Origin: Frankineae bacterium MT45
GTDB taxonomy: Bacteria > Actinomycetota > Actinomycetes > Mycobacteriales > Jatrophihabitantaceae
Reading direction: 5' to 3'
NCBI GenBank assembly: GCA_900100325.1
Contig: LT629697.1
Location: 3,593,423 to 3,657,422, forward strand
DNA: 64,000 nt
Made by a program: the position numbers and the translations under genes. Below the pieces are notes generated by a model that ran no database searches, was not told the origin of the DNA, and saw only the letters and a program-made list of their open reading frames with translations. Shown here one piece after another: positions 24,109 to 32,281 of this stretch; positions within the stretch are counted from its first letter, which is position 1, and every line of letters begins with the position of its first letter.

Positions 24109-24879
24109 ATGCACTCAGCAGCGAAGACGACCTTCGACCCGTGCGTGCACGGCTTTCCGTTCGACAACTCCTTCGACGCGGTGCTCTGGGACGCGCGCGC
24201 GATCGGCCCGATCCGGCTCCCCCGGGTCAGCTTCGGCGGTCTCTGTGGTGGCATGACCTTCGCCGCCCTCGACAACTACTTCGCCGACCGCCCGGGCCCG
24301 CGTAGCTGTGGGGAATTCCCGGGCGGCGAAGACTCACCGGGCGGGCGGGCTCCTGCCGTGGGGAGCGTGCTGCACGAGCTGATCTACCGCCGGCATCTCG
24401 CTTCGGTCGGTTTGACGCCGGCGGTGGTCGGCCTGCCGCTGCCCGGCGGCCGCGCCCGGGTCGTCCCGACCCACCCGGAGAACCTGCTGCGCTACCCGTA
24501 CCTGCGAGCGGCGCCAGAGCGACTACGGCGCCGCGAGAATCGCCAGAGCCTGGCCAGCCTCCGGAGCTGGCTCGGCGAGGGGTATCCGATGCCACTGGGG
24601 CTCGTCTCGGGTGATGCTCTCACCCATTCCCACCAGGTGGTGGCCTACGGATTCACCGACGGTGTCCATGCGAGCCTCGTCCAGCTCTACGACTGCCGCT
24701 ACCCCGATCGCACCGCTCAGCTGGCCGTCGCGGAGGACGGTTCCAGCTGCATCCTCACCCTGGACGGCCGGCCACCGCAGGAGTGGCGCGCGTTCTTCAT
24801 CTCTCGCTATGCGCCGGCGGCGGGTGTGCCGCTGCGCGGTCGGCGGATGTCCGTCCCGGCCGCTGAAGACGCCTCCTGA
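24109..24879 (+). CDS. Putative papain-fold cysteine peptidase-like protein, 256 aa
   Basis: Not a named family, but three separated motifs fit a Cys-His-Asp triad: FGGLCGGMTFAALD (Cys46), LTHSHQVVAYGF (His175) and QLYDCRYPD (Asp195). This order and spacing, with HQVVAYG followed by YDxxYP, is typical of C39-like/papain-fold hydrolases and of a widespread uncharacterised bacterial family. The N-terminus HGFPFDNSF also looks conserved. There is no signal peptide, so it should be cytoplasmic unless secreted another way. The ATG at 24109 follows GAGGAGT. The chemistry is inferred only. Confidence 0.55.
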   Translation: MHSAAKTTFDPCVHGFPFDNSFDAVLWDARAIGPIRLPRVSFGGLCGGMTFAALDNYFADRPGPRSCGEFPGGEDSPGGRAPAVGSVLHELIYRRHLASVGLTPAVVGLPLPGGRARVVPTHPENLLRYPYLRAAPERLRRRENRQSLASLRSWLGEGYPMPLGLVSGDALTHSHQVVAYGFTDGVHASLVQLYDCRYPDRTAQLAVAEDGSSCILTLDGRPPQEWRAFFISRYAPAAGVPLRGRRMSVPAAEDAS

Positions 24880-24908
24880 CCGCAGGATCAGGTGCCCAGC
24901 GGCCTCGG

Positions 24909-24914
24909 TAGGCT
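24909..24914 (+). promoter_or_regulatory. Predicted -10 for a leaderless transcript
   Basis: TAGGCT (TANNNT) ends 6 nt before the ATG at 24921, and no ribosome-binding site lies between. Transcription starting at the initiation codon is likely. Confidence 0.45.
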
Positions 24915-24920
24915 CGGCCC

Positions 24921-25508
24921 ATGCCTCGTCGCCCGACCCGAACCGTCCCGACCCTCCTCCTCTACGGATGGGGCGGATCCGGCCCCGGGCACTGGCAGCG
25001 ACTGCTGGCCGACGAACTCACCGCCGCCGGTCGTGAGGTGCGCTTTCCGGAGTTTCCGAACCCGGACGAGCCCGAACTCGAAGCCTGGCTGAGCACCCTC
25101 ACCGAGGCGCTCGACGGGCTCGGTGACGACGGTTTCGACGTGCTCGCGCATTCGCTGGGGGCAGTCCTGTGGCTGCACCACGTGCACCGCAGCCACTCCT
25201 CGCCGCGCCCGGCCCGGGTAGCACTCGTCGCGCCCCCGTCGCCGGAGATCGACGAGGCCGCGATCGCCTCGTTCTTCCCGGTTCCGATGGAGATCGACGC
25301 CGTGCGGGCCGGAGCCGACGGGACCGTGCTCGTCGGCGGTGACGCTGATCCGCACTGCCCCGAGGGGATCGCCGCCGCCTACGCGCGACCGCTGAAGATG
25401 GCGGCGACCGTCATCGAGGGCGGTGGCCATCTGAACGTCGAGTCCGGCTTTGGGGCGTGGCCGGCGGTCTCGAACTGGTGCGGACGGGACAATCTCGCCT
25501 TCTTCTAG
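24921..25508 (+). CDS. RBBP9/YdeN-type serine hydrolase, 195 aa
   Basis: Alpha/beta hydrolase of the RBBP9/YdeN family. The N-terminal oxyanion region LLLYGWGGSGPGHWQ is characteristic. The nucleophile elbow AHSLGA gives Ser78, the acid is in GDADPHCP (Asp141 or Asp143), and the base is in GGGHLN (His170). Length is normal for the family. Cytoplasmic, no signal peptide; the substrate is unknown (small esters). ATG at 24921, apparently leaderless. Confidence 0.88.
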   Translation: MPRRPTRTVPTLLLYGWGGSGPGHWQRLLADELTAAGREVRFPEFPNPDEPELEAWLSTLTEALDGLGDDGFDVLAHSLGAVLWLHHVHRSHSSPRPARVALVAPPSPEIDEAAIASFFPVPMEIDAVRAGADGTVLVGGDADPHCPEGIAAAYARPLKMAATVIEGGGHLNVESGFGAWPAVSNWCGRDNLAFF

Positions 25509-25603
25509 CTCGAACCGCGAACTCACCCTTATCTGATATGCGTCGCTATCCTCGCAAAAGGCCATAAAACCCTGTTGTGGTCAGGTGAATTTTTGCATTC
25601 TCG

Positions 25604-25633
25604 TTGACATGCAAACCGGGCGACTGCCAAGGT
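25604..25633 (+). promoter_or_regulatory. Possible promoter of the secreted lipase gene
   Basis: A perfect TTGACA (25604-25609) followed after 18 nt by CAAGGT (25628-25633), a weak -10. It lies about 50 nt before the chosen GTG start at 25682. Confidence 0.35.
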
Positions 25634-25681
25634 CGGACGGTCGCGCAACGGGGTGCGACCTGCATCACAACGGGGATCCAC

Positions 25682-26578
25682 GTGTCGAAGAAACGTCTTC
25701 TGTCGTTCGTCGCGCTGCTGGCCGGGGCGGCTGCCGTCGCGCTGGCGGTCAGCTCCACTGGCGCCGGCGCCACCACCGCCCTACCGGTCAGCTATGACGC
25801 CGGCTCCAACATCATCAACGGGTTCTTCCACCCGGACACCTCGCCACCCGGCGCCAACAACTGGTCCTGCAAGCCCAGTGCGTCGCATCCGCGGGCCGTC
25901 GTCCTCGTGCATGGCACGTCGGAGAACGAGAACCTCAACTGGACCGCGCTCTCGCCGCTGCTGGTGAACCACGGCTACTGCGTCTTCGCGCTCAACTACG
26001 GGGGCACCGGCTCGCTGAAGGGCACCGGCGACATCCCGACCTCAGCCGGCGAGCTGTCGGCCTTCATCGACCGGGTCCTGGCCGCGACCGGCACGTCCAA
26101 GGTCGACATCGTCGGACATTCGCAGGGCGGGATGATGCCGCGTTACTACCTGAAGTTCCTGGGTGGTGCGGCGAAGGTGAACCAGTTGGTCGGTCTCGTC
26201 CCGTCCAACCACGGCACTGACGTCGGCGGCCTGGCCGGCGTCTTCGGCCCGGGAATCGGTGGCCTCCTCGGAACCGCCGGCACCCAGCAGATCACCGGAT
26301 CACCGTTCCTCACCAATCTGAATGCGGGCGGCGACACCGTCCCTGGCGTGCAGTACACGGTGATCACCACGACGCACGATGAGATCGTCACGCCGTACAC
26401 GTCGGCCCTGCTGACTGGCGCGAATGTCACCAACATCGTGATCCAGCAGGCCTGCCCGAACGACGGGGTCGGTCACCTCGGCATCGCCGACGACCAGTAC
26501 GCGCTGCAGCTCGTGCTGAATGCCCTCGACCCGAGCAGCGCGGCCACCGTGGCCTGCTCGAACGGTTTCGGGCTCTGA
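25682..26578 (+). CDS. Secreted lipase/esterase (alpha/beta hydrolase), 298 aa
   Basis: The GTG at 25682 is chosen for GGGGAT 6 nt upstream and because it gives a clean signal peptide: KKRLL, hydrophobic core to about residue 25, then AGA cleavage near 29. The mature protein has the oxyanion segment VVLVHGTSENENLNW, nucleophile GHSQGG (Ser147), Asp233 (THDEIV) and His265 (GVGHLG): a complete triad of the class 2 lipase (Bacillus LipA/Streptomyces-type) family. Four cysteines (WSC, GYC, QAC, VAC) suggest two disulfides outside the cell. It is followed by repetitive DNA between convergent genes. Confidence 0.9.
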   Translation: MSKKRLLSFVALLAGAAAVALAVSSTGAGATTALPVSYDAGSNIINGFFHPDTSPPGANNWSCKPSASHPRAVVLVHGTSENENLNWTALSPLLVNHGYCVFALNYGGTGSLKGTGDIPTSAGELSAFIDRVLAATGTSKVDIVGHSQGGMMPRYYLKFLGGAAKVNQLVGLVPSNHGTDVGGLAGVFGPGIGGLLGTAGTQQITGSPFLTNLNAGGDTVPGVQYTVITTTHDEIVTPYTSALLTGANVTNIVIQQACPNDGVGHLGIADDQYALQLVLNALDPSSAATVACSNGFGL

Positions 26579-26602
26579 GTTAGAACACGTCCACCGCCCG
26601 CG

Positions 26603-26679
26603 TTGGGGAGTTGGGTACCCGGATTCCGGGTAGCCGACTCCCCAAGCGGGCATCACGGGTAGCCGACTCCCCAAGCGGG
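26603..26679. repeat. Nested inverted repeat plus duplicated 23-bp segment
   Basis: TTGGGGAGT (26603-26611) pairs with ACTCCCCAA (26637-26645), enclosing a second hairpin, TACCCGGA (26616-26623) with TCCGGGTA (26625-26632). A 23-bp segment beginning GGGTAGCCGACTCC occurs identically at 26628-26650 and 26657-26679, 6 bp apart. It sits between the convergent lipase and truA genes and can act as a bidirectional terminator. Confidence 0.8.
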
Positions 26680-26766
26680 GTGGGCGCGCTGCGCTACGCG
26701 GGGTGGGCGCGCTGCGCTACGCGGGGTGGGCGCGCTGCGCTAAGCGGGGTGGTCGCGCTGCGCTAC
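26675..26766. repeat. Four tandem 23-bp repeats between convergent genes
   Basis: Unit GCGGGGTGGGCG + CGCTGCGCTAC, copies at 26675-26697, 26698-26720, 26721-26743 and 26744-26766. The first two are identical; the third ends in A instead of C, and the fourth has one T for G. It ends 28 nt before the stop of truA. There are no spacers, so it is not a CRISPR. Confidence 0.95.
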
Positions 26767-26794
26767 GCGGGTCGGCCGGCGTCGCGTGGCTTGG

Positions 26795-27766
26795 CTATGC
26801 CGGGCAACCTGGGGTGGTTGCATCTCGGCGGTTGCGGGTGACGGCGCTACGCGCGGCCAGCTCGTCGTCCGGCGGGTAGCCGACCTCGGCCAGCACCAGG
26901 CCGTGCGGCGCCACCACCGGGACGTCGTCAGCGCGGCTGCTGCGGGACAGTAGCGACGCCGGCCACTCGGGGGCACGCCGCCCCTCCCCGACCGTGATCA
27001 GCGCGCCGACCAGCGATCGCACCATCGAGTGGCAGAAGGCGTCAGCCCGCAGTTCACAGACGATCTCACCAGAGTCGTCGGCGGCGCGCTGCACCGTGAA
27101 GTGCTGCATCGTCCGGATCGAGGTCGCCTCCGGGCGGAACTTGCAGAAGGCGGAGAAGTCATGCAGGCCGATGATCTCGGTCGCCGCGGCCTGCATCAGG
27201 TCGGTGTCGAGCTCCCGGCGCCAGCTCAGGACGAACCCTCGGCGCAGCGGGTCACCACCGCCCGGTCGGTCGCTGATGCGGTAGACGTAGCGACGCCAGA
27301 GGGCAGAGAACCGAGCGTCAAAATCAGCGGAAACGACGCGCGCCGAGTGCACCCGCACGTCCGCGGGTAGTACGCCGCCGAGTCGTCGCAACAGCATCGC
27401 CTGCTGCTCGCTCCAGATCGTCTCGGGCACGTCGAAGTGACAGACCTGGCCGGTGGCATGAACGCCGGCGTCGGTACGTCCGGCCACCGTCAAGGCGACC
27501 GACGGCAGCCGCAGGATCTGCGCCAGCGCCCGCTGCAGCTCGCCCTGAACGGTGCGGCGATCCCGCTGCACCGCCCAGCCCGAGAAGTCGGTGCCGTCGT
27601 AGCCGAGATCCAGGCGAACCCGCGCCGAGGCCTCCTCCACTGGCTCCGGGTTGTCCCCGGGAAGCCGGTCCGGACCGCCCGCAGGAGACGGCTCCGGACT
27701 CTCCCCGGAATGAGAAACGTCGAGCGACGGACCTCCGCCGTAGACATCAGCCATGGCATCAGTCAT
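26795..27766 (-). CDS. truA: tRNA pseudouridine(38-40) synthase TruA
   Basis: Converts uridines 38-40 of the tRNA anticodon arm to pseudouridine. The catalytic motif AGRTDAGVHA carries the nucleophilic Asp. Other family blocks are LDLGYDGTDFSGWAVQ near the start, RRYVYRI, and FCHSMVRSLVGALITVGEG in the C-terminal half. The first ~60 residues (Pro/Glu-rich) are an extension relative to E. coli TruA. Start uncertain: ATG at 27766 is used, ATG 27754 and TTG 27799 are alternatives. It is the last gene after rplQ, 50 nt downstream, as in many actinobacteria. Confidence 0.95.
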   Translation of the reverse strand: MTDAMADVYGGGPSLDVSHSGESPEPSPAGGPDRLPGDNPEPVEEASARVRLDLGYDGTDFSGWAVQRDRRTVQGELQRALAQILRLPSVALTVAGRTDAGVHATGQVCHFDVPETIWSEQQAMLLRRLGGVLPADVRVHSARVVSADFDARFSALWRRYVYRISDRPGGGDPLRRGFVLSWRRELDTDLMQAAATEIIGLHDFSAFCKFRPEATSIRTMQHFTVQRAADDSGEIVCELRADAFCHSMVRSLVGALITVGEGRRAPEWPASLLSRSSRADDVPVVAPHGLVLAEVGYPPDDELAARSAVTRNRRDATTPGCPA

Positions 27767-27816
27767 CTGCGGTGATCCGTCGCTCGACGGGAAGAGCAAC
27801 CGGAAGGGTCCGGTAT

Positions 27817-28515
27817 TTACTTGTCGGTCTCGGCCTGAGCCTCGGTCGCCTCAGCCTCAGCCTCAGCGGACTCGTCGGCCGCCGCCAGCTCGGCGCCGGC
27901 CTCCGGCTCGCCGATGACCTCGGCTGCGGCCTCGACCTCAGCTTCGGTGACCCCGGCCGTAGCGATGACGCCTTCGTCCTCGCCGGCTTCGGCGGAGGCC
28001 TCGTCGGCCGCCAGCACGCTGGCCGCGGTGGCGGACTCGTTCTTGGCGTCCTCGGCGATCTCCTTGGTACGGCCGCTAGCTGCCTTCGACGGCGCAATCT
28101 TGGTGCCGCGAGCCTTCTCGGCTTCCCGCACAACCTTCTTGCCGGCCGACTCCTGCACCAGCTCGATGATCGCCATCGGGGCGTTGTCGCCCTTGCGCGG
28201 GTTCGTCTTGATGATGCGCGTGTAGCCACCCGGACGCTCGGCCATGTTCGGACCGATCTCAGCGAAGAGCTTGTGAACGACGGCCTTGTTCGTCTCGTTG
28301 CCGTTGATCACCTTGAGCACCTGGCGACGAGCGTGCAGATCACCCCGCTTCGCGAAGGTGATGAGCTTCTCGGCCAGCGGCTGCAGGCGCTTGGCCTTGG
28401 CCTGCGTGGTCACGATGCGGTCGTGCTCGAAGAGTGCCGTCGCGAGGTTCGCGAGCAGCAGCCGCTCGTGGGCGGGGCCACCGCCGAGGCGGGGACCCTT
28501 GGTGGGCGTAGGCAT
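27817..28515 (-). CDS. rplQ: 50S ribosomal protein L17 with long acidic tail, 232 aa
   Basis: The L17 core is residues 1-120 ([39 protein letters not shown]). The usual length is 120-130 (about 180 in mycobacteria); here the C-terminus extends by about 100 residues of Ala/Glu-rich, low-complexity acidic sequence. ATG at 28515 has GAGGAG 7 nt upstream, so the longer frame is rejected. It lies 58 nt downstream of rpoA in the alpha operon. Confidence 0.95.
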   Translation of the reverse strand: MPTPTKGPRLGGGPAHERLLLANLATALFEHDRIVTTQAKAKRLQPLAEKLITFAKRGDLHARRQVLKVINGNETNKAVVHKLFAEIGPNMAERPGGYTRIIKTNPRKGDNAPMAIIELVQESAGKKVVREAEKARGTKIAPSKAASGRTKEIAEDAKNESATAASVLAADEASAEAGEDEGVIATAGVTEAEVEAAAEVIGEPEAGAELAAADESAEAEAEATEAQAETDK

Positions 28516-28573
28516 TGTCGTGCTCCTCAATGAAATCCGGCGGATCTACCGCCGGGGCAAACCAGGTGTTGGG

Positions 28574-29614
28574 TTAAAGCTGTTCGGTTTCCGCGAAGTC
28601 GACGTCGTCGTCAGCGGGAGTTTCGTCGGTGCTCTCGTCGCCGTAGGAGGAGACAGCGTGGCTGAGCTCGAATCCGGGCGGGCTGTCCTTGAGCGCCAAG
28701 CCCAGACCTGCGAGCTTGACCTTGACCTCGTCGATCGACTTCTGGCCGAAGTTACGGATGTCGAGCAGATCGGCTTCACTGCGCCCGACGAGCTCACCCA
28801 CGTTGTGGATGCCCTCGCGCTTGAGGCAGTTGTAGGAACGGACCGTGAGGTCAAGTTCCTCGATCGGCATCGAGAAGGCGGCGATGTCGGCGACCTCGGA
28901 CGGCGACGGGCCGACGTCGATGCCCTCAGCCTCGTCGTTCAGCTCGCGGAAGAGGCCGAAGAGCTCGACCAGCGTGTGGCCGGCCGACGCGACGGCGTCG
29001 CGCGGGGTGAGCGAGAACTTGGTCTCGACGTCGACGACGAGACGGTCGAAGTCGGTGCGCTGCTCGACGCGAGTGGCCTCGACGCCGTAGGTGACCTTCA
29101 GGACCGGCGAGTAGATCGAGTCGACCGGGATGCGGCCGATCTCCTGGCCGGGCTGCTTGTTCTGCACGGCGGTGACGTAGCCACGGCCACGCTCGACGAC
29201 GAGCTCGATCTCCAGGCGACCCTTCTTGTTGATCGTGGCGATCTTCAGGTCGGGGTTGTGCACGACGACACCGGCCGGCGGCGCGATGTCAGCAGCGGTG
29301 ACCTCGCCCGGACCCTGCTTGCGCAGGTACATGACGACCGGCTCGTCGGAGTCGCTGGAGACGACCAGTTCCTTGAGGTTCAGGATGATGTCGGTGACGT
29401 CCTCTTTGACGCCCTCGACGGTGGTGAACTCGTGCAGCACTCCGTCGATGCGGATGCTGGTGACCGCCGCGCCCGGGATGGAGCTGAGCAGCGTGCGGCG
29501 AAGCGAGTTACCCAAGGTGTAGCCGAAGCCGGGCTCGAGCGGCTCGATGATGAACCGCGAGCGGTTTTCGGCGATGGTCTCTTCCGTCAGTGACGGGCGC
29601 TGGGAAATCAGCAA
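28574..29614 (-). CDS. rpoA: RNA polymerase alpha subunit, 346 aa
   Basis: Alpha subunit. The N-terminal dimerisation domain ([20 protein letters not shown]) nucleates polymerase assembly. A flexible linker precedes the C-terminal domain (about 255-320, [35 protein letters not shown]), which contacts UP elements and activators. TTG start at 29614 with AAGGAG upstream. It is preceded by an unusually long 191-nt gap after rpsD, which may hold its own promoter. Confidence 0.97.
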   Translation of the reverse strand: MLISQRPSLTEETIAENRSRFIIEPLEPGFGYTLGNSLRRTLLSSIPGAAVTSIRIDGVLHEFTTVEGVKEDVTDIILNLKELVVSSDSDEPVVMYLRKQGPGEVTAADIAPPAGVVVHNPDLKIATINKKGRLEIELVVERGRGYVTAVQNKQPGQEIGRIPVDSIYSPVLKVTYGVEATRVEQRTDFDRLVVDVETKFSLTPRDAVASAGHTLVELFGLFRELNDEAEGIDVGPSPSEVADIAAFSMPIEELDLTVRSYNCLKREGIHNVGELVGRSEADLLDIRNFGQKSIDEVKVKLAGLGLALKDSPPGFELSHAVSSYGDESTDETPADDDVDFAETEQL

Positions 29615-29783
29615 GGTGTTGCTCCTTCATACACGGGGACGACCGCTATATGACGTCCGTAAATTTGTATTCAGTTGTGGCCGGTGAGAGCTCTTCAGCC
29701 CTCACCGTGGGCGTGTGGCCGGCGGCGGGCCCAGACGCGGGCCGCACCGCCGACCATCTGCGCGATTGCGCAGCGATGCCCGT

Positions 29784-29814
29784 AGAACCAATTCGATAAA
29801 GCTGAATTAGTTCT
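29784..29814 (-). terminator. Weak hairpin over the rpsD stop codon
   Basis: On the minus strand AGAACTAATTC pairs with GAATTGGTTCT across a 9-nt loop (11 pairs with one G-T wobble), beginning inside the last rpsD codons. There is no T-run. It may partly terminate or protect the rpsK-rpsD messenger 3' end before the rpoA gap. Confidence 0.4.
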
Positions 29815-30415
29815 TTGAGTAGAGCTCGACGATGAGCTGTTCCTGCACCGGGATCTCGATCTGGGCGCGCTCGGGCAGCTGGTGCACGAGGATGCGCAGA
29901 CGGGACGGCACGATCTGCAGCCAACCCGGAACCGGGCGGTCGCCGAGGGTCTCCCGCGCAATGATGAACGGGGTGGTCTCGAGCGACTTCGGCTTGACGT
30001 CGATGATGTCGTACGGGGTCACCCGGTAGCTCGGGACGTCGACCTTGTGTCCGTTGACGATGAAGTGACCGTGGCTGACGAGCTGACGCGCGGCCCGCCG
30101 GGTACGGGCGAGGCCCGCACGGTAGATGACGTTGTCCAGCCGCGACTCGAGAATCTGCAGCAGGTTGTCACCGGTCTTGCCCTGGCGACGCACCGCCTCT
30201 TCGTAGTACTTGCGGAACTGCTTCTCCAGGACGCCGTAGCTGTACTTCGCCTTCTGCTTCTCCTGAAGCTGAAGCAGGTACTCGCTCTGCTTGATGCGGG
30301 CGCGACCGTGCTGGCCCGGAGGGTACGGACGGCGCTCGAATGCGGCGTCTCCACCGACGAGGTCAACATTGAGTCGACGCGAGATACGCGTCGCTGGTCC
30401 TCTATAACGTGCCAT
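29807..30415 (-). CDS. rpsD: 30S ribosomal protein S4, 202 aa
   Basis: Primary 16S-binding assembly protein. It starts MARYRGPATRISRRLNVDL and contains the S4 RNA-binding domain (SRLDNVIYRAGLARTRRAAR). The N-terminal Cys4 zinc knuckle of some bacterial S4 proteins is absent (C-minus form, no cysteines). Normal length. It lies between rpsK (29 nt upstream) and rpoA. Confidence 0.97.
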   Translation of the reverse strand: MARYRGPATRISRRLNVDLVGGDAAFERRPYPPGQHGRARIKQSEYLLQLQEKQKAKYSYGVLEKQFRKYYEEAVRRQGKTGDNLLQILESRLDNVIYRAGLARTRRAARQLVSHGHFIVNGHKVDVPSYRVTPYDIIDVKPKSLETTPFIIARETLGDRPVPGWLQIVPSRLRILVHQLPERAQIEIPVQEQLIVELYSKN

Positions 30416-30444
30416 GTTCTCTCAAATCCTCTTGATCGCGGCCG

Positions 30445-30849
30445 TCAGACCCGGCGCCGCTTGGGCGGGCGGCAGCCGTTGTGCGGCTGGGGGGTCACGT
30501 CGGAGATGGTGCCGACCTCGAGGCCGGTTGCCTGCAGTGAACGAATCGCGGTCTCGCGTCCTGAGCCCGGGCCCTTGACGAAGACGTCAACCTTGCGCAT
30601 GCCGTGCTCCTGAGCCTTGCGGGCAGCGCTCTCGGCGGCCATCTGCGCGGCGAACGGAGTCGACTTACGCGATCCCTTGAAGCCGACGTGCCCAGCTGAA
30701 GCCCAGCTGATGACGTTGCCCTGCGGGTCGGTGATCGACACGATCGTGTTGTTGAACGTGCTCTTGATGTGAGCGTGGCCGTGGGCGACGTTCTTCTTTT
30801 CCTTGCGCCGGATCTTCTTCGGACCGGCGGTACGGGACTTGGGAGGCAT
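30445..30849 (-). CDS. rpsK: 30S ribosomal protein S11, 134 aa
   Basis: Platform protein of the small subunit. Conserved [20 protein letters not shown] and [20 protein letters not shown] are present, and the C-terminus ends [11 protein letters not shown] as expected. Its ATG shares one base with the TAA of rpsM (TAATG), giving tight coupling. Confidence 0.97.
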   Translation of the reverse strand: MPPKSRTAGPKKIRRKEKKNVAHGHAHIKSTFNNTIVSITDPQGNVISWASAGHVGFKGSRKSTPFAAQMAAESAARKAQEHGMRKVDVFVKGPGSGRETAIRSLQATGLEVGTISDVTPQPHNGCRPPKRRRV

Positions 30850-31229
30850 TACTTCTTACCTGCCTTCTTCTTGCCAGCGATGGTCTTCTTCGGACCCTTG
30901 CGCGTGCGAGCGTTGGTCTTGGTGCGCTGGCCGTGGACGGGCAGGCCACGACGGTGACGGATGCCTTCGTAGCACCCGATCTCGATCTTGCGCCGGATGT
31001 CGGCTGCGACCTCGCGGCGGAGGTCACCTTCGACCTGGAAGTGCGCGTCGATGTAGTCGCGCAGCTTGACCAGGTCATCGTCGGTCAGATCCTTGGTGCG
31101 CAGATCTTCGCTGATCCCGGTGGCCGCGAGGGCCTGCTCCGAGCGGGTACGGCCTACGCCGTAGATGTAAGTGAGCGCGATTACCATCCGCTTGTCGCGG
31201 GGTAGATCAACGCCGGCAAGACGTGCCAT
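30849..31229 (-). CDS. rpsM: 30S ribosomal protein S13, 126 aa
   Basis: Head protein contacting the P-site tRNA. Starts [20 protein letters not shown] (ATG 31229; the longer frame is rejected), with IYGVGRTRS and the basic tail [20 protein letters not shown]. The Lys-rich C-terminus (KKKAGKK) is slightly longer than in E. coli. First gene of the rpsM-rpsK-rpsD block, 174 nt after rpmJ. Confidence 0.97.
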   Translation of the reverse strand: MARLAGVDLPRDKRMVIALTYIYGVGRTRSEQALAATGISEDLRTKDLTDDDLVKLRDYIDAHFQVEGDLRREVAADIRRKIEIGCYEGIRHRRGLPVHGQRTKTNARTRKGPKKTIAGKKKAGKK

Positions 31230-31403
31230 GCGGGATGGTTCTCCTATGTAACAGGTCGAAGGTGTGGTGCGCACCCGTTCCCATGGAGATTGCTCCGTGG
31301 GCCCTGGCCTTCGTCCGGGGGTGGACTCGGCGGTCAGATCCGGTGGGATCCGCCCCGCCGAGGTGGCGTGCGCTTATTCAGTTTGTCGGCGGAAGTCCGC
31401 TGA

Positions 31404-31517
31404 CTAGCCCTGGCGCTGCTTGTGACGCAGGTTTTCGCAGATCACCATGACTCGACCGTGACGACGAATGACTTTGCACTTGTCGCAGATCGGCTTGACG
31501 CTCGGGTTGACCTTCAC
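31404..31517 (-). CDS. rpmJ: 50S ribosomal protein L36, 37 aa
   Basis: Too short for usual ORF lists, but unmistakable: [20 protein letters not shown] then [16 protein letters not shown]. The zinc ribbon ligands Cys11, Cys14, Cys27 and His32 are intact (C-plus, zinc-binding form). GTG start at 31517, 28 nt after infA. Confidence 0.96.
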   Translation of the reverse strand: MKVNPSVKPICDKCKVIRRHGRVMVICENLRHKQRQG

Positions 31518-31545
31518 GGCCCATCCTCTGATTCTCGGTGTTGGT

Positions 31546-31767
31546 TTACTTGTAGCGGTAGACGATGCGCCCGCGGGTGAGGTCGTAGGGCGACAGCTCG
31601 ACGACCACGCGATCCTCCGGGAGGATGCGGATGTAGTGCTGGCGCATCTTGCCGCTGATGTGTGCGAGCACCTTGTGACCGTTGCTCAGTTCCACTCGGA
31701 ACATCGCGTTCGGCAACGGCTCGACCACACGGCCTTCGACCTCGATGGCCCCGTCCTTCTTGGGCAT
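31546..31767 (-). CDS. infA: Translation initiation factor IF-1, 73 aa
   Basis: OB-fold factor that binds the ribosomal A site with IF-2 and IF-3. Sequence [20 protein letters not shown], then [20 protein letters not shown] and [20 protein letters not shown] is full length. ATG at 31767 preceded by GGGGGAA. First gene of the infA-rpmJ-rpsM-rpsK-rpsD-rpoA-rplQ run. Confidence 0.97.
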   Translation of the reverse strand: MPKKDGAIEVEGRVVEPLPNAMFRVELSNGHKVLAHISGKMRQHYIRILPEDRVVVELSPYDLTRGRIVYRYK

Positions 31768-32202
31768 TTCCCCCACATTCCTTGGCTGCCAGCCCACTTG
31801 GCTATGGGCGCGGCAGCGATTTGGTGCTTCGTCTTACGGATGTTGCCTGTACCGGGAAGTTGTTACGAACCCAGCGCAGCATGGCCCGGGTCGCGCGAGG
31901 CCAGAAGGTCTCAGCAACTAGGGCTTAGCTACCGTGGTCCGGCGCTGCGCACCAACCCTCTACCGCAGCGGAACGCTGAGCTAGGTAAAGCGGCGACGCA
32001 GCCCTGCCGAAGGTTTCCATTTCTCGTAGCTGCGGCCAATGCATCTGCGAGAAAGGCGACGTGGACCTCTGACAACTGTACGCGGTGTTGTCGTGTACTC
32101 CAAACCGCGTAGTCACGGGGCTCTCAGGTACCCGCCTGCTCGCCGAACCCGTTGCCGGTCGGGGCCACACTCCCCCTTGCGTCCCGCCCCGGCGCGAACC
32201 CT

Positions 32203-32238
32203 CCTGCCATTCCGACGCCCAGACGTCCGAATGGCAGG
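32203..32238. promoter_or_regulatory. Inverted repeat upstream of the acyltransferase promoter
   Basis: CCTGCCATTC-C-GACG (32203-32217) pairs with CGTC-C-GAATGGCAGG (32224-32238) across a 6-nt loop: 14 pairs with one mismatch. It ends 30 nt before the predicted -10, i.e. just upstream of where the -35 would be, a typical place for an activator or repressor dimer. Confidence 0.55.
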
Positions 32239-32268
32239 AACGTCGCGGAGCGTCGCCTGCGGCCGAAG

Positions 32269-32274
32269 TAGGCT
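32269..32274 (+). promoter_or_regulatory. Predicted -10 for a leaderless transcript
   Basis: TAGGCT ends 7 nt before the GTG at 32282, and no ribosome-binding site is present. The arrangement matches those at 23107 and 24909. Confidence 0.45.
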
Positions 32275-32281
32275 CTCGCTC

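Larger units (their letters stand above)
31768..32281. other. Divergent intergenic region of infA and the acyltransferase
   Basis: 514 nt with no supportable gene, unusually long for this cluster. It must hold the infA promoter on the left and the acyltransferase promoter on the right. The only clear structure is the hairpin at 32203-32238 and the -10 box at 32269-32274. Open frames here lack ribosome-binding sites. Confidence 0.5.

Noticed and set aside
23007-26766. The 23-bp arrays as CRISPR repeats
   Set aside because: Units are directly adjacent with no unique spacers, and no cas genes are present.
31768-32281. A conserved RNA element or riboswitch upstream of infA
   Set aside because: Only one clear hairpin, which fits the promoter of the divergent acyltransferase; no known RNA motif recognised.
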